DNA of 39,235 bases from Microbacteriaceae bacterium PS02344 (GTDB lineage Bacteria > Actinomycetota > Actinomycetes > Actinomycetales > Microbacteriaceae), in the NCBI GenBank assembly GCA_029959905.1, contig JASCNZ010000025.1:1-39235 (forward strand). The letters run 5' to 3'. Positions 1 to 8,301 of this stretch are shown here, piece after piece. Made by a program: the position numbers and the translations under genes. The first letter of the stretch is position 1, and each line of letters begins with the position of its first letter. Under the pieces are notes generated by a model, which was given only the letters and a program-made list of their open reading frames with translations, was not told where the DNA came from and searched no databases.

Positions 1-1760
1 AAGTGCGAGACCCAGAAGCTCTTCGCCTCGCGCGGGAAGTAGTCGATGGCCGCCGCGGCGATGCGCTGCACCTGTCCGGCGGCGCCGGCCGCGGTCGCCT
101 GCTCGGCATCCGAGAGCAGCGCGACCGACCGGGGCGAGGGCTCGTAGACGACCAGGTCGGCCTCGTCGGGCGGGGCGGGGGCGACGCCCTCGCGACGGGC
201 GATGTCGATGAGCCAGTTGCGCAGACGACGCGTGGAGACGCAGTCGTAGCGGTTGTAGTCGGCGAGGTCGGCCAGCACGGCATTCGCCTCGTCGTGCGCG
301 CCGGCCGCCGCCAGCTCGCGGGCGGCCACGTACTGGACGATCGAGTCGTCGCCCTTCTGCACCTCGCTCGTGCGCACGTCATCGCCCATGTAGAGCGGCT
401 CGAGCTTCTTGATCGAATACGAGCGCGATCCGACGCGGACCGTACGCAGCACCAACGGGTACAGATCGACGAACACGCCCTCCCGGAGGAGGCGGTCGAC
501 CTCGGCCTCGCGCACGCCGTGCCGGGCGGCCATGGCCACGAGATGCGACGTCTCGTATGGCGCGTAGTGGTAGATGTGCATGCCCGGATGCGCCGCCCGC
601 CGCACCGCGACGAAGTCGAGGAACGTCTCGAACGCCCGCCGTTCCTCGGCGAACGTGTGGGCCCAGAGCGCCGAGTACTGGTCGGCGTTGTCGACCCACC
701 CGAACAGATAGTCGATGCCCCAGTGGGACTCCCCGGCCGGCGCCGCCTCGGTGTAGAGAGGGTCGCCCTCGAAATCGAAGAAGATATCGCCGTGGCTGGG
801 TACGGGCAGCGTATGGATGGCTGGGGCATAGTGCACCTCGAACGTCGCCGCCCCCTCGGACTCGGCCCGCAGCTGCAGCGCAGCCTGCGCCCGGAGGTTC
901 GCGAAGGTGTCGCCGTTCATTCCCTGCGGCGGCGCGGTGGCCACCGCGAGTTCGTCGATGGTGCGGATGCCCGCGTCACGAAGCCGTGCGCGCTGCACCG
1001 GGCGCATCCGCGCGACCATCAGAAGGTCGCGGTGCGCGATCACCTGCTCCTCGCAGGTGGCGCAGCGGCCGCAGGCGATGACCTGCAGATGGCCGCGGTC
1101 GTCTCCCCATGCCAAGGGTGCCCCCGCGGCCCCCTCGGCGATGTTCCGATCGGCGATGAGCGCGCGCAGACGCGCTCGACGCACCTGGAAGAGCGGCAGG
1201 AGGTCGTCGACGGCGTGCGTGCTGATGCTGCCGTCGCCCAGGATCAGGTCGACCTCGTCGGAACGCGGCACGCCGAGACGGTCGAGCTGGTCGACGTATG
1301 CCGCCAGCTGCATGAGCGCGGTCACCCGTGCCTTACGGGCGAGCTTCGAATCCTGCACCCGCCAACGACCGTCGACGTCTCGTCGCAGGAAGTCCGCGAA
1401 TCCGACGAAGTCGTCCGTCGCGAACGCGGCCTGGAACACGACCTCCGCCTCGGATCGCAGTGCGGCGATGCTCTCTGCCACGGCACGATCGAGCGCCTCC
1501 GGATCGCGCGACGAGACCTGCGCGATCCGGCGCACTGCGGTCTCGCCCAGGTCATCGATGTAGCCGGCGAGCACGGCGCGCTCGTGCACGTCGCCGAGCA
1601 GCGCAGCCCGCGCCAACGTCGCGTCTTCGGGCTCCTCCACCGCCGGAACGCGCCCGAGCTTGGCATCGATCGCGCGTGACCACGCGAACTCGCACTCGGC
1701 AGCGGCCTTCAGGTCGCTGGCGCTCCAGATGACGCGTTGCGCCTGGGTGTCGATCCGCAC
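1..1760 (-). CDS. TM0106-family RecB/Cas4-like nuclease (3' part outside window)
   Basis: The minus frame is open from a GTG at 1760 to the window edge, about 586 codons, and its C-terminal part is missing. The N-terminal half resembles a RecB/Cas4-type nuclease: an Asp-x-Lys motif in VQDSKLARKAR (about residue 138) is followed by a Gln/Tyr helix (MQLAAYVDQL). A lone Cys at residue 23 plus Cys230, 233 and 236 (CGRCATC) reproduce the one-plus-three Cys arrangement that binds an iron-sulfur cluster in Cas4/AddB-like nucleases. From about residue 320 an RNase H-like exonuclease domain starts (GDIFFDFEGDP). In this family a superfamily 1 helicase normally follows and would lie off the window. The GTG is chosen because GGAATGGAG sits just upstream and the nearby ATG at 1770 is out of frame. 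The family is usually annotated as a putative DNA-processing nuclease; its exact role is not established. Confidence 0.85.
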   Translation of the reverse strand, partial: MRIDTQAQRVIWSASDLKAAAECEFAWSRAIDAKLGRVPAVEEPEDATLARAALLGDVHERAVLAGYIDDLGETAVRRIAQVSSRDPEALDRAVAESIAALRSEAEVVFQAAFATDDFVGFADFLRRDVDGRWRVQDSKLARKARVTALMQLAAYVDQLDRLGVPRSDEVDLILGDGSISTHAVDDLLPLFQVRRARLRALIADRNIAEGAAGAPLAWGDDRGHLQVIACGRCATCEEQVIAHRDLLMVARMRPVQRARLRDAGIRTIDELAVATAPPQGMNGDTFANLRAQAALQLRAESEGAATFEVHYAPAIHTLPVPSHGDIFFDFEGDPLYTEAAPAGESHWGIDYLFGWVDNADQYSALWAHTFAEERRAFETFLDFVAVRRAAHPGMHIYHYAPYETSHLVAMAARHGVREAEVDRLLREGVFVDLYPLVLRTVRVGSRSYSIKKLEPLYMGDDVRTSEVQKGDDSIVQYVAARELAAAGAHDEANAVLADLADYNRYDCVSTRRLRNWLIDIARREGVAPAPPDEADLVVYEPSPRSVALLSDAEQATAAGAAGQVQRIAAAAIDYFPREAKSFWVSH

Positions 1761-1859
1761 GATGCTCCATTCCGTCGTGCTTCGACCCTAGCCGCGGCAT
1801 CCGACATGGACGCCGCGGCCGACCCCCCTCGCCTCAGCGCCGAGCGCCGTCGGCGCGGA

Positions 1860-2678
1860 TCACCGCCACCAGGTGTCGTCGGGTCCGACCGGCAGGTGCC
1901 GCTTGTGCCGGGTAGCCACGTACCGCTCCTCGATCCGCCTCGCCGCCTCCGCGTCGATCTCGCGTCCCTCGAGGAAGTCGTCGATCTGCTCGTAGGTCAG
2001 TCCCAGCTCATCCTCGTCGGCGCGCCCCGGCTGTCCGTCCAGCAGGTCGGCCGTGGGGACCTTGAAGGTCAGACGGTCGGGGGCGTCGAGCGACTGCAGC
2101 AGCGCGCGGCCCTGGCGCTTGGTCAGTCCCGACAGCGGCAGGACGTCTGCCGCCCCGTCTCCGAACTTCGTGTAGAACCCGGTCACCGCTTCCGCCGCGT
2201 GATCGGTGCCGATCACGAGCGCGCTTTCATGGCCGGCCAGCGCGTACTGGGTCACCATGCGCAGACGCGCCTTGATGTTGCCGCGATTGAAGTCGGTGAT
2301 GTCGCTGGTCACGGCGAACTCGATGTCCTCCTCGACGCCGTCGACGCCGTTCTGGATGTTGACCTCGACCGACGCGTCCGGAGCGATGAACGCGAGCGCC
2401 GCCTCGGCGTCCTGCGCATCGTGCTGCACGCGGTACGGCAGGCGCACCGCGAGGAAGCGGGCCTCACCGCCTTCGGCTCGCACACGCTCGACGGCCAGCT
2501 GCGCCAGCCTGCCGGCGAGCGTCGAGTCCTGGCCACCGGAGATGCCGAGGACGAACCCCTTCGCTCCGGTGCTGCGCAGGTAGTCGGCCAGGAACTGCAC
2601 GCGGCGCTCCACCTCGGCCTGCGGGTCGATGTCGGCGCGGACGCCGAGGGCTTCAGAGATCTGCTTCTGCAGGGACAC
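1860..2678 (-). CDS. nadE: NH3-dependent NAD(+) synthetase
   Basis: This 272-residue protein has the usual length of the ammonia-dependent single-domain NadE. It amidates nicotinate adenine dinucleotide to NAD with ATP, the last step of NAD synthesis, in the cytoplasm. The N-type ATP pyrophosphatase loop SGGQDS is at residues 47-52 in [15 protein letters not shown]. Other family landmarks are [20 protein letters not shown] and [12 protein letters not shown], with the conserved C-terminal lysine-rich tail ending RHKRHLPV. There is no glutaminase domain, so free ammonia is the expected nitrogen donor. The start is GTG at 2678 with GGAGGAA five to six bases upstream; the frame stays open much further upstream but without family similarity. 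It is divergent from the nucleosidase gene at 2790. Confidence 0.95.
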   Translation of the reverse strand: MSLQKQISEALGVRADIDPQAEVERRVQFLADYLRSTGAKGFVLGISGGQDSTLAGRLAQLAVERVRAEGGEARFLAVRLPYRVQHDAQDAEAALAFIAPDASVEVNIQNGVDGVEEDIEFAVTSDITDFNRGNIKARLRMVTQYALAGHESALVIGTDHAAEAVTGFYTKFGDGAADVLPLSGLTKRQGRALLQSLDAPDRLTFKVPTADLLDGQPGRADEDELGLTYEQIDDFLEGREIDAEAARRIEERYVATRHKRHLPVGPDDTWWR

Positions 2679-2736
2679 GGTTCCTCCACTCGTCTGGACC
2701 CCAGTATCGTCTCCCGCTGTTACGGCGTCATGACGG

Positions 2737-2767
2737 TTGACACGCGGCCCGGGTTCGCTCGTATCCT
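2737..2767 (+). promoter_or_regulatory. Candidate sigma-70-type promoter for the nucleosidase gene
   Basis: A consensus TTGACA (2737-2742) is followed by TATCCT (2762-2767). The 19-base spacer is slightly long. A start near 2774 would leave a short leader before the GTG at 2790. It lies in the 111-base divergent gap with nadE. Confidence 0.45.
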
Positions 2768-2789
2768 TGCCGCCTGGCAGGATGGCGGG

Positions 2790-3347
2790 GTGAAGCTCCT
2801 CGTCGCCGCCATGGCATCCGAACTGCAGGCTTTCCCCGAGGACCTCCCCGGATTCGACCGGCTCGTCACCGGTGAGGGCAAGATGCAGGCGACGTACGCA
2901 CTCACGCGGGCACTGAGCGCGGGCGACTACGACGAGGTCGTCGTCGTCGGCACCGCGGGCGGTATCGACCCCGAACTCGCGGCCGAGGTGCACGAGATCG
3001 GCAGCGCGCTGCAGCACGACGTCTTCGACCTCGACGGAGTGCCGGGGCAGCATGTCTCGCTGCCCGCGCGGGTCTCGACGGGCCGCGACGGTGTGCTGAT
3101 CGCGACCGGCGACAGCTTCGTCGGCGATGCAGGCATCACCGCGGTCATCCGCCCGTCCGGCGCCGGTCTCGTCGACATGGAGACCTACGCGTACATCTGG
3201 GTCGCCCAGCAGTTCGGGGTGCCGATCCGCGCCTTCCGCGCGATCTCGGACCGAGCCGAGGACGGCGCGCTTCTCGACTTCCGCGAGGCGATCGCCCGAT
3301 GCAGCGCGCAGCTCCGCGAGGTCGTCCGGCGCGAGTACGGCGTCTGA
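2790..3347 (+). CDS. MTA/SAH nucleosidase-like protein (phosphorylase superfamily)
   Basis: This 185-residue protein belongs to the purine nucleoside phosphorylase superfamily and looks like methylthioadenosine/S-adenosylhomocysteine nucleosidase, which cleaves the glycosidic bond of MTA and SAH in methionine and methyl-group recycling. The evidence is MASELQAF near the N-terminus (catalytic Glu equivalent), [23 protein letters not shown] (substrate-binding Glu) and [11 protein letters not shown] with the catalytic Asp. It is shorter than typical MTAN (about 230 residues); the segment between the N-terminal strand and the glycine-rich loop is compact. The start is GTG at 2790 behind an AGGA; an ATG at 2811 would remove the first strand and is less likely. 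Futalosine hydrolase or another nucleosidase of the same fold cannot be excluded. Confidence 0.8.
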   Translation: MKLLVAAMASELQAFPEDLPGFDRLVTGEGKMQATYALTRALSAGDYDEVVVVGTAGGIDPELAAEVHEIGSALQHDVFDLDGVPGQHVSLPARVSTGRDGVLIATGDSFVGDAGITAVIRPSGAGLVDMETYAYIWVAQQFGVPIRAFRAISDRAEDGALLDFREAIARCSAQLREVVRREYGV

Positions 3348-3393
3348 GCCACGCCGTCGCGCTGCCGCCGTGCGCGGCCCCGCTGGGCACGCG

Positions 3394-6384
3394 TCAGCGG
3401 GTCTCGATGACGCTCGGGCCCTCGCTCGTCGCCCGCACACGCAGCTGAGCGGGGATCTGGTCCTGCATCGCCTCGACGTGGCTGATGACGCCGACGGTGC
3501 GCCCGCCCTGCCGCAGCTCGTCGAGCGTGCGCATCGCGACGTCGAGGGTGTCGCCGTCGAGCGACCCGAACCCCTCGTCGATGAAGAGCGTGTCGAGGCG
3601 GATGCCGCCGGCGCGGGCCGTGACCACCTCTGCGAGACCGAGCGCGAGCGCCAGTGAGCTGAGGAACGTCTCGCCGCCGGAGAGCGACTGCGCCGGTCGG
3701 GTCTGACCCGTGAACGCGTCGTGCACCACGATGCCGAGCCCCGATGCGGCCCCACGCGCGGCGAGCGCGTCGGAGTGGCGGAGCTGGTACCGGCCGGTCG
3801 ACATGTCGTGCAGTCGCCGGTTCGCGGCCTCCACGATCTCTTCGAGTTCCGCGGCGAGCACGAACGTCTCGAGCGTCATCTTGCGGGTGTTCGCCCCTCG
3901 GCCGGCGATGGCGTCGGCCACCCCCTGGATCACCTCGTGCTCGGCCGCCTCTTCGGCGCTCCTCGCGTGCTCGGCGGTCGCGGCTGCGAGAAGCCCGTCC
4001 AGGCGTTCGACGACCACCTGCGCTCTCCCCACGTGGTCGACGGCCGTCACCCACGCCGACCGGGCTTGGGTCGCCGCCGCCTCTGCGGGAGCCGGATCGA
4101 TCGGCTCTTCGGGGAGCGCCCGCATCTCGAGCGGCAGCAGGATACCCTTCTCGGTCTCGAGCTGCACCGCATAGCGCCGGATGCGCTCCTCCCACACCTC
4201 CCGCTCCCGAGCGGGGCGAAGGGCCGCGCGGGCATCGTCGACCGAGGCGAGCGGCGTCTCGGCGAGCGCGGCCTCCTGCGCCGCCACCGCCTCGTCGAGG
4301 GCGGTACGCCGCGACGCGAGTGTCTCCCTCGCCACCGCCAACGTGCTCACGGTCTCGATGCCGGCCGATGCTGCCGCGATGCGCTCCCGTACCGTCTCGG
4401 CGTCGCCGCGCGCCGCACGGATGAGCGCCTCGGCGTCGCGCTCGCTCTGCTCGAGAGCCGCGAGCGCGGCGCGGGCCTCCCCCGCCGCCTGCTCGGCGCG
4501 AGCATGCTCACCGTCGAGGGCGGAGGCTCGGGAGGTGAGCCGTGTGATCTCGGCGTCGAGCTCGTCCCGCGACGTCGCAGCGGCGAGGGCGGCTCGGCGC
4601 TCGTCGTCGAGGGCAGCGAGTTCGTCGAGAGCGGTCTCGGCCGTACGCCCCTCGGCCGCGGTCTCGGCGGCGGCGATGCGCACGCGCACGTCGGACACGC
4701 GCTCCGATGCGGAGCGTTCGACCTGTGCGGCGGCGTCGCGCACGGATTCGGCCCGCGCGATGTCGTCGGCCGACACCGGATCCGCGTGCTCCGCCGGTGC
4801 CGGATGCTCGATCGCCCCGCACACCGGGCACGGCGCGTCGTCCGCCAACGTGGATGCGAGCTCGCCGGCATAGCCGTCGAGCCGACGGCGCCGCAGCGTC
4901 GCGAGTTCGGTCTGCGCGACGGCGACGGCCTCGCTGGCCTCGGCGAGCGCGCGTTCGGCGGCCGCGGACTCGTCCCGCAGTCGTTCGAGCTGTTGCACAG
5001 CCTCACCACGCACGATGGCCCGGTCGCGTCGTGCCGTCAGGTCGTCGAGACGGTCGGCCCGGCGGCCCGCGTCTTCGCGTGCCGTGCGCACGCGCGCCAG
5101 CGCCTCCGGCAGCTCGCCGCGTTCACGCCCGAGATCGTCGAGCCGCGCGATCGCCGCGGCCAGGGTCTCGCGGGCACCCGCGATCGCGGCGACGCGTGAC
5201 CCCTGCTGCTCCTCGAGCCGCGCCGCGTGCTCCCACTCACCGCTCTCGCGCGTGCGCGCCGACGCCCAGGCCCGGAGTGCGTCGACCGACCCTCCTGCGT
5301 CGTCGATCTCGAGCAGGTTCCATGCCTCGGCCGCAGCGTTCTCGAGGCGCTCCGCGTCGTCGACATCGCGCTGAGCGCGGTCGACGAGGTCGATCACCCC
5401 CCGCAACGTCTCGGCCGCACGAGCGCGGTCGAGATCGGCGCGAAGGCGTTCGATCTGCGGCGCTTCGTCGTCGAGCGCCGCCAGTGCGGCGCGAGAGCGG
5501 TCGCGCTCGATCTGGGCGGCCTGCTGCTCCCGCAACTCTGATCGTCGCGCCTCGGCGGCGGTCATGGCCCGCTCGGCGTCGTCGCGTTCTGCGCGACGTC
5601 GCTCGGCGCGATACGCCGCCCGCGCCTCCGCTCGTCGCAGCGCGTCGATCCGCGCCGCCGTGTCGAGAGCCGACGCAGCGGGGGCGAGGTCGTCTTCCGG
5701 CGGGCCGAGGCCCTCCGCCTCGACGAGTGCCTCGCCTTCGTCGAGCCGTGCCGCGAGTCGGACGAGCCGCTGCCCGAGCACTTGTTCGGACGCCCGCCGT
5801 CGTTCCTCGAAGCGCACCTGCACGTCTTCGAAGCGCTCGGTGCCGAAGAGTCGCCGCAGCAACGCCTGTCGTTCCTTGCTGCCGGCGAGCAGGAATTCGG
5901 AGAAGCGGTTCTGCGCGAGCAGGATCACCTGGAGGAACTGCTCGCGCGTGAGCTGGAGGATCTCCTCGAGCGCGTGTGCGACGTCGACAGCCCGAGCCGC
6001 GCGTCCGATCCATCCGGCATCCGTCTTCTCGTCGAGTGCGGCGGCCGCGGCCTGCTTGGTGAGTCCGGACCCTCGCTTCGCGGGCCTCAGGTATTCCGGA
6101 GAACGGGTGACCCGGTAGCGGCCCGCTGGAGTACTGAACTCGACGACGACCTGCGAGAGGTCGTCGGGCGCGCAATAGTCGCTGCGCAGTCGCTTCTCGC
6201 CCCCGTCGTATCGGGGCACGCCGCCGTAGAGGCCGAAGCAGACCGCATCGAGGATGCTCGACTTGCCGGCCCCCGTGCGACCTGCGATGAGGAAGATGCC
6301 GTCGTCGGCGAACTCGTCGAAGTCGACCACTTGGCGCGATCGGAACGGGCCGAACCCCTCGACCTCGAGTCGGTGCAGGCGCAT
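3394..6384 (-). CDS. sbcC: Exonuclease SbcCD, ATPase subunit SbcC
   Basis: This 996-residue SMC/Rad50-like ATPase pairs with SbcD to open and cut DNA hairpins and ends during repair and replication. Walker A is at residues 35-43 (GRTGAGKSS). The zinc hook CPVCG is at 519-523 in the middle of two long Ala/Glu/Arg-rich coiled-coil arms. The ABC signature LSGGE is at about 901-905, and Walker B with its D-loop ([12 protein letters not shown]) at about 930-941. The order globular head - coil - hook - coil - head is complete, so the gene looks intact. The ATG at 6384 directly abuts the sbcD stop codon (6385-6387), which indicates an operon with coupled translation. It converges on the nucleosidase gene with 46 bases between the stops. 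Confidence 0.96.
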   Translation of the reverse strand: MRLHRLEVEGFGPFRSRQVVDFDEFADDGIFLIAGRTGAGKSSILDAVCFGLYGGVPRYDGGEKRLRSDYCAPDDLSQVVVEFSTPAGRYRVTRSPEYLRPAKRGSGLTKQAAAAALDEKTDAGWIGRAARAVDVAHALEEILQLTREQFLQVILLAQNRFSEFLLAGSKERQALLRRLFGTERFEDVQVRFEERRRASEQVLGQRLVRLAARLDEGEALVEAEGLGPPEDDLAPAASALDTAARIDALRRAEARAAYRAERRRAERDDAERAMTAAEARRSELREQQAAQIERDRSRAALAALDDEAPQIERLRADLDRARAAETLRGVIDLVDRAQRDVDDAERLENAAAEAWNLLEIDDAGGSVDALRAWASARTRESGEWEHAARLEEQQGSRVAAIAGARETLAAAIARLDDLGRERGELPEALARVRTAREDAGRRADRLDDLTARRDRAIVRGEAVQQLERLRDESAAAERALAEASEAVAVAQTELATLRRRRLDGYAGELASTLADDAPCPVCGAIEHPAPAEHADPVSADDIARAESVRDAAAQVERSASERVSDVRVRIAAAETAAEGRTAETALDELAALDDERRAALAAATSRDELDAEITRLTSRASALDGEHARAEQAAGEARAALAALEQSERDAEALIRAARGDAETVRERIAAASAGIETVSTLAVARETLASRRTALDEAVAAQEAALAETPLASVDDARAALRPAREREVWEERIRRYAVQLETEKGILLPLEMRALPEEPIDPAPAEAAATQARSAWVTAVDHVGRAQVVVERLDGLLAAATAEHARSAEEAAEHEVIQGVADAIAGRGANTRKMTLETFVLAAELEEIVEAANRRLHDMSTGRYQLRHSDALAARGAASGLGIVVHDAFTGQTRPAQSLSGGETFLSSLALALGLAEVVTARAGGIRLDTLFIDEGFGSLDGDTLDVAMRTLDELRQGGRTVGVISHVEAMQDQIPAQLRVRATSEGPSVIETR

Positions 6385-7554
6385 CTAGACGAGCGCCTCT
6401 TCGCGCACGCGGTCGTCGAGCACGTCGCGGATGAGCTGCTGCTCGCGTTCGGTCGGCCCGACCCCGGCCCGGACGTGCGCGAGGAACGACGCGATGCGCT
6501 CGTCGTCGCTCTGCGCCGTGCGGAGCCGGGCGGCATACGATCCCACCCCCGCGCCGGCCACCTCGAGAGGAGCGTGCTGCACCATCGCGCAGTACGGGAA
6601 ACGCTCGCGCAGCCGTCGCATGGGTTCGGTCTGCGGCAGCGTGTCGGTGTACACGGCGCAGACCCAGGACTCGGCGTGCGCCCGCGTGTTGTCGTCGCTG
6701 AGGATCTCGTCGAGCGTGCCGGTGAGTGTCACCAGCCGGCGGGGCACCGGCAGATCGAGCCATCGGACATCGGCGAGGCCATCGGCGTCGAGGTCGACCA
6801 GCCACGAACCCCGCGGCTTGTGCTGCTCACCGAAGCTGTAGTGCAGCGGCGCACCCGCGTAGCGCACGCGGTCGCTCAGACGGTTGCGGCCGTGGATGTG
6901 GCCGAGCGCCACGTAATCGGGGCCGTCGAACACATCGAGCGGCACGACGTCGAGACCCCCCTGGCGCACCTCGCGTTCGAGTCCGAGCGTCGCGTCGACG
7001 CCGGCGGCGAAGCAGTGCGCCACAGCGATCGCACGCCCTGCGTGCTCGGCCATGCCGCGACGGACGAGGTCCATGGCGTGCGCCATGGTCTGAGCCTGCG
7101 TGCGCAGGGGACGCCCCGCGGCGTCTCCCTCGGGCCAGTGCTGGCGCACGATCGCCGGCTCGAGATAGGGGATGCCGAAGAAGTGCACGGGCCCGTGCGC
7201 GTCGCTCAGCGTGACGGGGGTGGCGATGGCCGTCGGGTCGGTGAGCACGTGGATGCCGTCGCGGAGCAGGCGAGCCTGGAACCCGAGCCGCGCCGCGGAA
7301 TCGTGGTTGCCGCTCGTGACGACGACCGCCGCGCCCGTCGCATGCAGGTCGACGAGCGCGTCTCCGAGCAGCGTGTAGGCCGCGGCCGACGGGGTGGCGG
7401 AGTCGAACACGTCGCCCGCGACGACGACCGCGTCGACATCGTGCTCGTGCACCTGCGCGGTGAGCACGCGCAGGACCTCGGCGAGGGCATCGAGCGTCGC
7501 ATTGCCGTGGAAGGTACGCCCGATGTGCCAGTCGGAGGTGTGCAGGATTCGCAT
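6385..7554 (-). CDS. sbcD: Exonuclease SbcCD, nuclease subunit SbcD
   Basis: This 389-residue calcineurin-like phosphoesterase is the Mre11-type nuclease partner of SbcC. Metal-binding motifs are in order: Asp8 and His10 in HTSDWHIG, Asp48 in VAGDVFD, Asn83-His84 in SGNHDS, His180 in VAHCFAAG, and GHIHG at 218-222. A C-terminal domain after about residue 270 fits the capping and SbcC-binding regions of the family. It is the first gene of the sbcD-sbcC operon. The 111 bases upstream, to the stop of the GNAT gene at 7666, hold no gene; I did not find a convincing LexA-type site there. Confidence 0.96.
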   Translation of the reverse strand: MRILHTSDWHIGRTFHGNATLDALAEVLRVLTAQVHEHDVDAVVVAGDVFDSATPSAAAYTLLGDALVDLHATGAAVVVTSGNHDSAARLGFQARLLRDGIHVLTDPTAIATPVTLSDAHGPVHFFGIPYLEPAIVRQHWPEGDAAGRPLRTQAQTMAHAMDLVRRGMAEHAGRAIAVAHCFAAGVDATLGLEREVRQGGLDVVPLDVFDGPDYVALGHIHGRNRLSDRVRYAGAPLHYSFGEQHKPRGSWLVDLDADGLADVRWLDLPVPRRLVTLTGTLDEILSDDNTRAHAESWVCAVYTDTLPQTEPMRRLRERFPYCAMVQHAPLEVAGAGVGSYAARLRTAQSDDERIASFLAHVRAGVGPTEREQQLIRDVLDDRVREEALV

Positions 7555-7665
7555 GCCCTCACGCTACGGACCCCCTCCGACATTGGCGCCGAGGCGTGCC
7601 GTCGACGGCGCCGACGCGTCGACCGGCATCCGGGCGCGACGTCATACGGCGTCACATGCGCGACG

Positions 7666-7974
7666 TCATCGCGAGCGCAGCAGCGCGGCCTTCTCCGGGT
7701 GCGCGGAGAACCAGTCGGAGACGTACCAGCAGACCGCCGCGACCTTGCGATCCCCCCGCGCCTCGATCTCGGCGACCGCGCCCTCCACGACGACGCCGGC
7801 GTAGCCGTGACCGCGGAAAGTCGGCACCGTGAAGGCCCGGGTCAGGGCGATGGTGCGCCCGTCGTCCCGATAGTCCAGGACGCTCACGAGCTGTCCGTCG
7901 CGCGTCAGCGTGAAGCGCGAGGCATCCTTCTCGTCGGTGAGGATGAAGCCGGATGCGAGAGTCGAGGTCGTCAT
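7666..7974 (-). CDS. Small GNAT-fold N-acetyltransferase (YjdJ/CG type)
   Basis: This 102-residue protein belongs to the short GCN5-related acetyltransferase group. The acetyl-CoA loop is visible as RGHGYAG and the C-terminal signature as VCWYVSDWFSAHPE, both characteristic of this family. Length and motif order are normal. The substrate is unknown; some family members are annotated as acetyltransferases without a proven reaction. The ATG at 7974 is preferred: TAACGT lies 7 bases upstream (7982-7987), which would fit a leaderless start, and no good ribosome site is present. An in-frame GTG at 7983 is an alternative. The gene is divergent from the leader peptide at 8051. Confidence 0.8.
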   Translation of the reverse strand: MTTSTLASGFILTDEKDASRFTLTRDGQLVSVLDYRDDGRTIALTRAFTVPTFRGHGYAGVVVEGAVAEIEARGDRKVAAVCWYVSDWFSAHPEKAALLRSR

Positions 7975-7999
7975 CGCATTCACGTTACGCTCGCCGCAC

Positions 8000-8009
8000 C
8001 GACATGTCG
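8000..8009. promoter_or_regulatory. 10-bp palindrome in the divergent promoter region
   Basis: CGACATGTCG is a perfect palindrome located between the GNAT start and the TTGACA box of the leader-peptide promoter. It could be an operator. Short palindromes also occur by chance, so confidence is low. Confidence 0.25.
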
Positions 8010-8014
8010 TCGTT

Positions 8015-8044
8015 TTGACACGAACGGACACGATCGGACATAAT
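8015..8044 (+). promoter_or_regulatory. Strong promoter with 10-bp tandem repeats in its spacer, driving the Cys leader
   Basis: TTGACA (8015-8020), an 18-base spacer and CATAAT (8039-8044) form a near-consensus promoter. The predicted start, 6-8 bases after the -10 box, coincides with the A of the ATG at 8051, so the transcript would be leaderless. The region from 8017 reads as tandem 10-bp direct repeats, GACACGAACG then GACACGATCG then GACA, placed between the two boxes. OmpR/PhoB-type winged-helix proteins commonly bind direct repeats spaced about one helical turn, and such a protein is encoded downstream at 8302. Confidence 0.7.
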
Positions 8045-8050
8045 CCCCCC

Positions 8051-8152
8051 ATGACCACCAACGCACGCCCTTTGTCCGCCCAGGAGGCGAACGGGACTGC
8101 CGGGATGATGATGCCCGGTCGCGTTGGCATGTGTTGCCGAATGTGTCGCTGA
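8051..8152 (+). CDS. Probable leaderless polycysteine leader peptide (uORF)
   Basis: This 33-residue open frame ends in GRVGMCCRMCR followed by TGA. Its ATG sits at the predicted transcription start of the promoter at 8015-8044, so it would be translated leaderless, as is common in actinobacteria. The three Cys codons (TGT, TGC, TGT) and a CGA Arg codon, which is uncommon in such high-GC DNA, lie in the last eight codons. This resembles the polycysteine uORFs of mycobacteria, where ribosome stalling at Cys codons under cysteine limitation controls downstream genes. Here the next gene is an orphan winged-helix regulator 149 bases downstream. The attenuation role is inferred. A shorter product from the ATG at 8105 (MMMPGRVGMCCRMCR) is possible but has a poorly spaced ribosome site. 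Confidence 0.7.
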   Translation: MTTNARPLSAQEANGTAGMMMPGRVGMCCRMCR

Positions 8153-8171
8153 ACGAACAGCCACCCCGCCC

Positions 8172-8292
8172 GACTCGTTTTCGCGCTATCTGCGCGGCCT
8201 GAGTCCCCGAGCATCCACCCCCGTGCTCGCTTCCCGGCTCGCCCGGTCATTCATGCAACGCATCCGAGCCCTTCGGCTCACGTCCTGAGGAC
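8172..8292 (+). promoter_or_regulatory. Leader RNA with hairpins between the Cys uORF and the regulator gene
   Basis: The 149-base gap after the uORF holds three small inverted repeats. A two-tier hairpin pairs GACTC (8172-8176) with GAGTC (8201-8205), enclosing CGCGC (8182-8186) with GCGCG (8192-8196). GAGCC (8266-8270) pairs with GGCTC (8275-8279). GTCC (8282-8285) pairs with GGAC (8289-8292) across the GAGGA ribosome site of the next gene, which could mask it. Mutually exclusive folding tied to uORF translation is plausible but not demonstrated by sequence alone. Confidence 0.4.
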
Positions 8293-8301
8293 CCCATCAT
8301 C

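Noticed and set aside
3..1679. 558-codon plus-strand open frame at the left edge
   Set aside because: Antisense to the RecB/Cas4-like gene; no domain, His/Arg/Val-rich composition typical of a shadow frame.
2679..3755. Extension of the nadE frame upstream to 3755
   Set aside because: The family similarity begins at GTG 2678 with a strong ribosome site; the extension overlaps the nucleosidase gene on the other strand.
7555..7665. LexA (SOS) box upstream of sbcD
   Set aside because: No GAAC-N-GTTC type site of the actinobacterial LexA pattern could be found in the gap by eye.
3721..8043. Long plus-strand open frames opposite sbcC and sbcD
   Set aside because: The minus strand has complete, motif-verified SbcC and SbcD over the same bases.
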